Origin: Shewanella gelidimarina
Lineage (GTDB): Bacteria; Pseudomonadota; Gammaproteobacteria; Enterobacterales; Shewanellaceae
DNA length: 64,000 bases
Reading direction: 5' to 3'
Assembly (NCBI RefSeq): GCF_023283945.1
Contig: NZ_JAKIKW010000001.1
Span: forward strand, 360,807 to 424,806
The notes under the pieces are model-generated. The model ran no database searches. It was not told where the DNA came from and was given only the letters and a program-made list of their open reading frames with translations. Positions 63,855 to 64,000 of this stretch are shown in pieces. Numbering within the stretch: the first letter of the stretch is position 1; each line of letters begins with the position of its first letter. Position numbers and translations under genes: made by a program.

Positions 63855-63895
63855 CTATAATAGATACAGAAATGGCTCTTTTATCTATAACAGAT
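63855..63895 (+). promoter_or_regulatory. Direct repeat upstream of the GntR/MocR-type gene
   Basis: CTATAATAGAT (63855..63865) and CTATAACAGAT (63885..63895) are direct repeats with one mismatch, set 30 bases apart (about three helical turns). MocR-type regulators commonly bind direct repeats upstream of their own or a divergent gene. Confidence 0.45.
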
Positions 63896-63947
63896 TAGAT
63901 ATTAGCTGCTATTGTGCTGAGAGCTGGGTATAGAAGGAGTCGTTTCG

Positions 63948-64000
63948 TTGGCAAAATATGAAAATTTGGTAGAGCAAATTCGTCGTCAAATTCAAAATGG
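63948..64000 (+). CDS. GntR/MocR-type regulator, N-terminal fragment (runs off the window)
   Basis: Only the first 17 codons are inside the window. They read MAKYENLVEQIRRQIQNG, the usual first helix of a GntR winged helix (Y-x-x-L-x-x-Q-I-R-x-x-I-x-x-G), as also found in MocR proteins with an aminotransferase domain. The start is a TTG preceded by AAGGAG at 8-base spacing. It is divergent from deoC. Whether it is a short GntR or a full MocR cannot be seen. Confidence 0.6.
   Translation, partial: MAKYENLVEQIRRQIQN

Overview
The window looks like chromosome of a Shewanella-type marine gammaproteobacterium. The evidence is an octahaem sulfite reductase (SirA/MccA) locus of the Shewanella kind, ubiD-fre order, a DUF3012 lipoprotein, menaquinone-type NrfD respiration, a PrrBA-like redox pair and an alternative oxidase. 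Apart from small non-autonomous repeats I see no prophage, CRISPR array, integrase or complete insertion sequence.

Left part (0.3-17 kb): an NhaC antiporter is followed by a 13-gene sulfite respiration locus arranged as two divergent arms. The minus arm encodes a dedicated haem-ligation module (CcmF/NrfE-like, CcmH/NrfF-like, TlpA/DsbE-like). The plus arm encodes SirA (seven CXXCH motifs plus one CX15CH), a rhodanese-like protein, an FKBP isomerase with a Met/His-rich tail, a CcmI/NrfG-like TPR protein, the quinol-oxidising pair SirC/SirD, and a NosL/NosD/NosF/NosY-like copper maturation set. A ToxR/CadC-like membrane regulator follows. The likely flow is menaquinol to SirD, SirC and then SirA, giving sulfide, with copper and atypical haem inserted by the accessory genes.

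Middle left (17-28 kb): housekeeping and small genes: fre, ubiD, a signal peptidase I, tRNA-Ser(UGA), an AraC regulator, a DsbA-like protein, an SDR, an aroQ-accB pair in which AccB lacks its biotinylation lysine and accC is absent, arfB, a SpoIIAA-like protein and a DUF3012 lipoprotein. Middle (28-36 kb): heavy-metal efflux, with a Cys/His-rich leader protein, a CzcCBA-type RND system and a cation diffusion facilitator.

Middle right (36-54 kb): a di-haem peroxidase translationally coupled to a hybrid histidine kinase, mepA, a three-domain fusion (cysteine desulfurase, persulfide-dioxygenase-like MBL, rhodanese) beside a DUF442-like phosphatase, a patatin-like protein, a Lon-N protein, a pseudouridine synthase, a PhoD-like phosphatase, an RmlD-like reductase, a PrrB/PrrA-like two-component pair and a GAF-GGDEF protein. 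Right end (54-64 kb): an OprC-like TonB receptor, a LysR regulator divergent from a VOC/old-yellow-enzyme/SnoaL/Tat-exported deacetylase operon, an alternative oxidase, deoC and the start of a GntR/MocR-type regulator.

Recurring themes are sulfur redox chemistry, copper or other metal handling, and respiratory flexibility. Two families of short palindromic elements occur between genes. One has three copies with TA target duplications and the other two copies. Both touch gene ends: one supplies part of the GGDEF gene's stop codon and one ends at the alternative oxidase stop codon.
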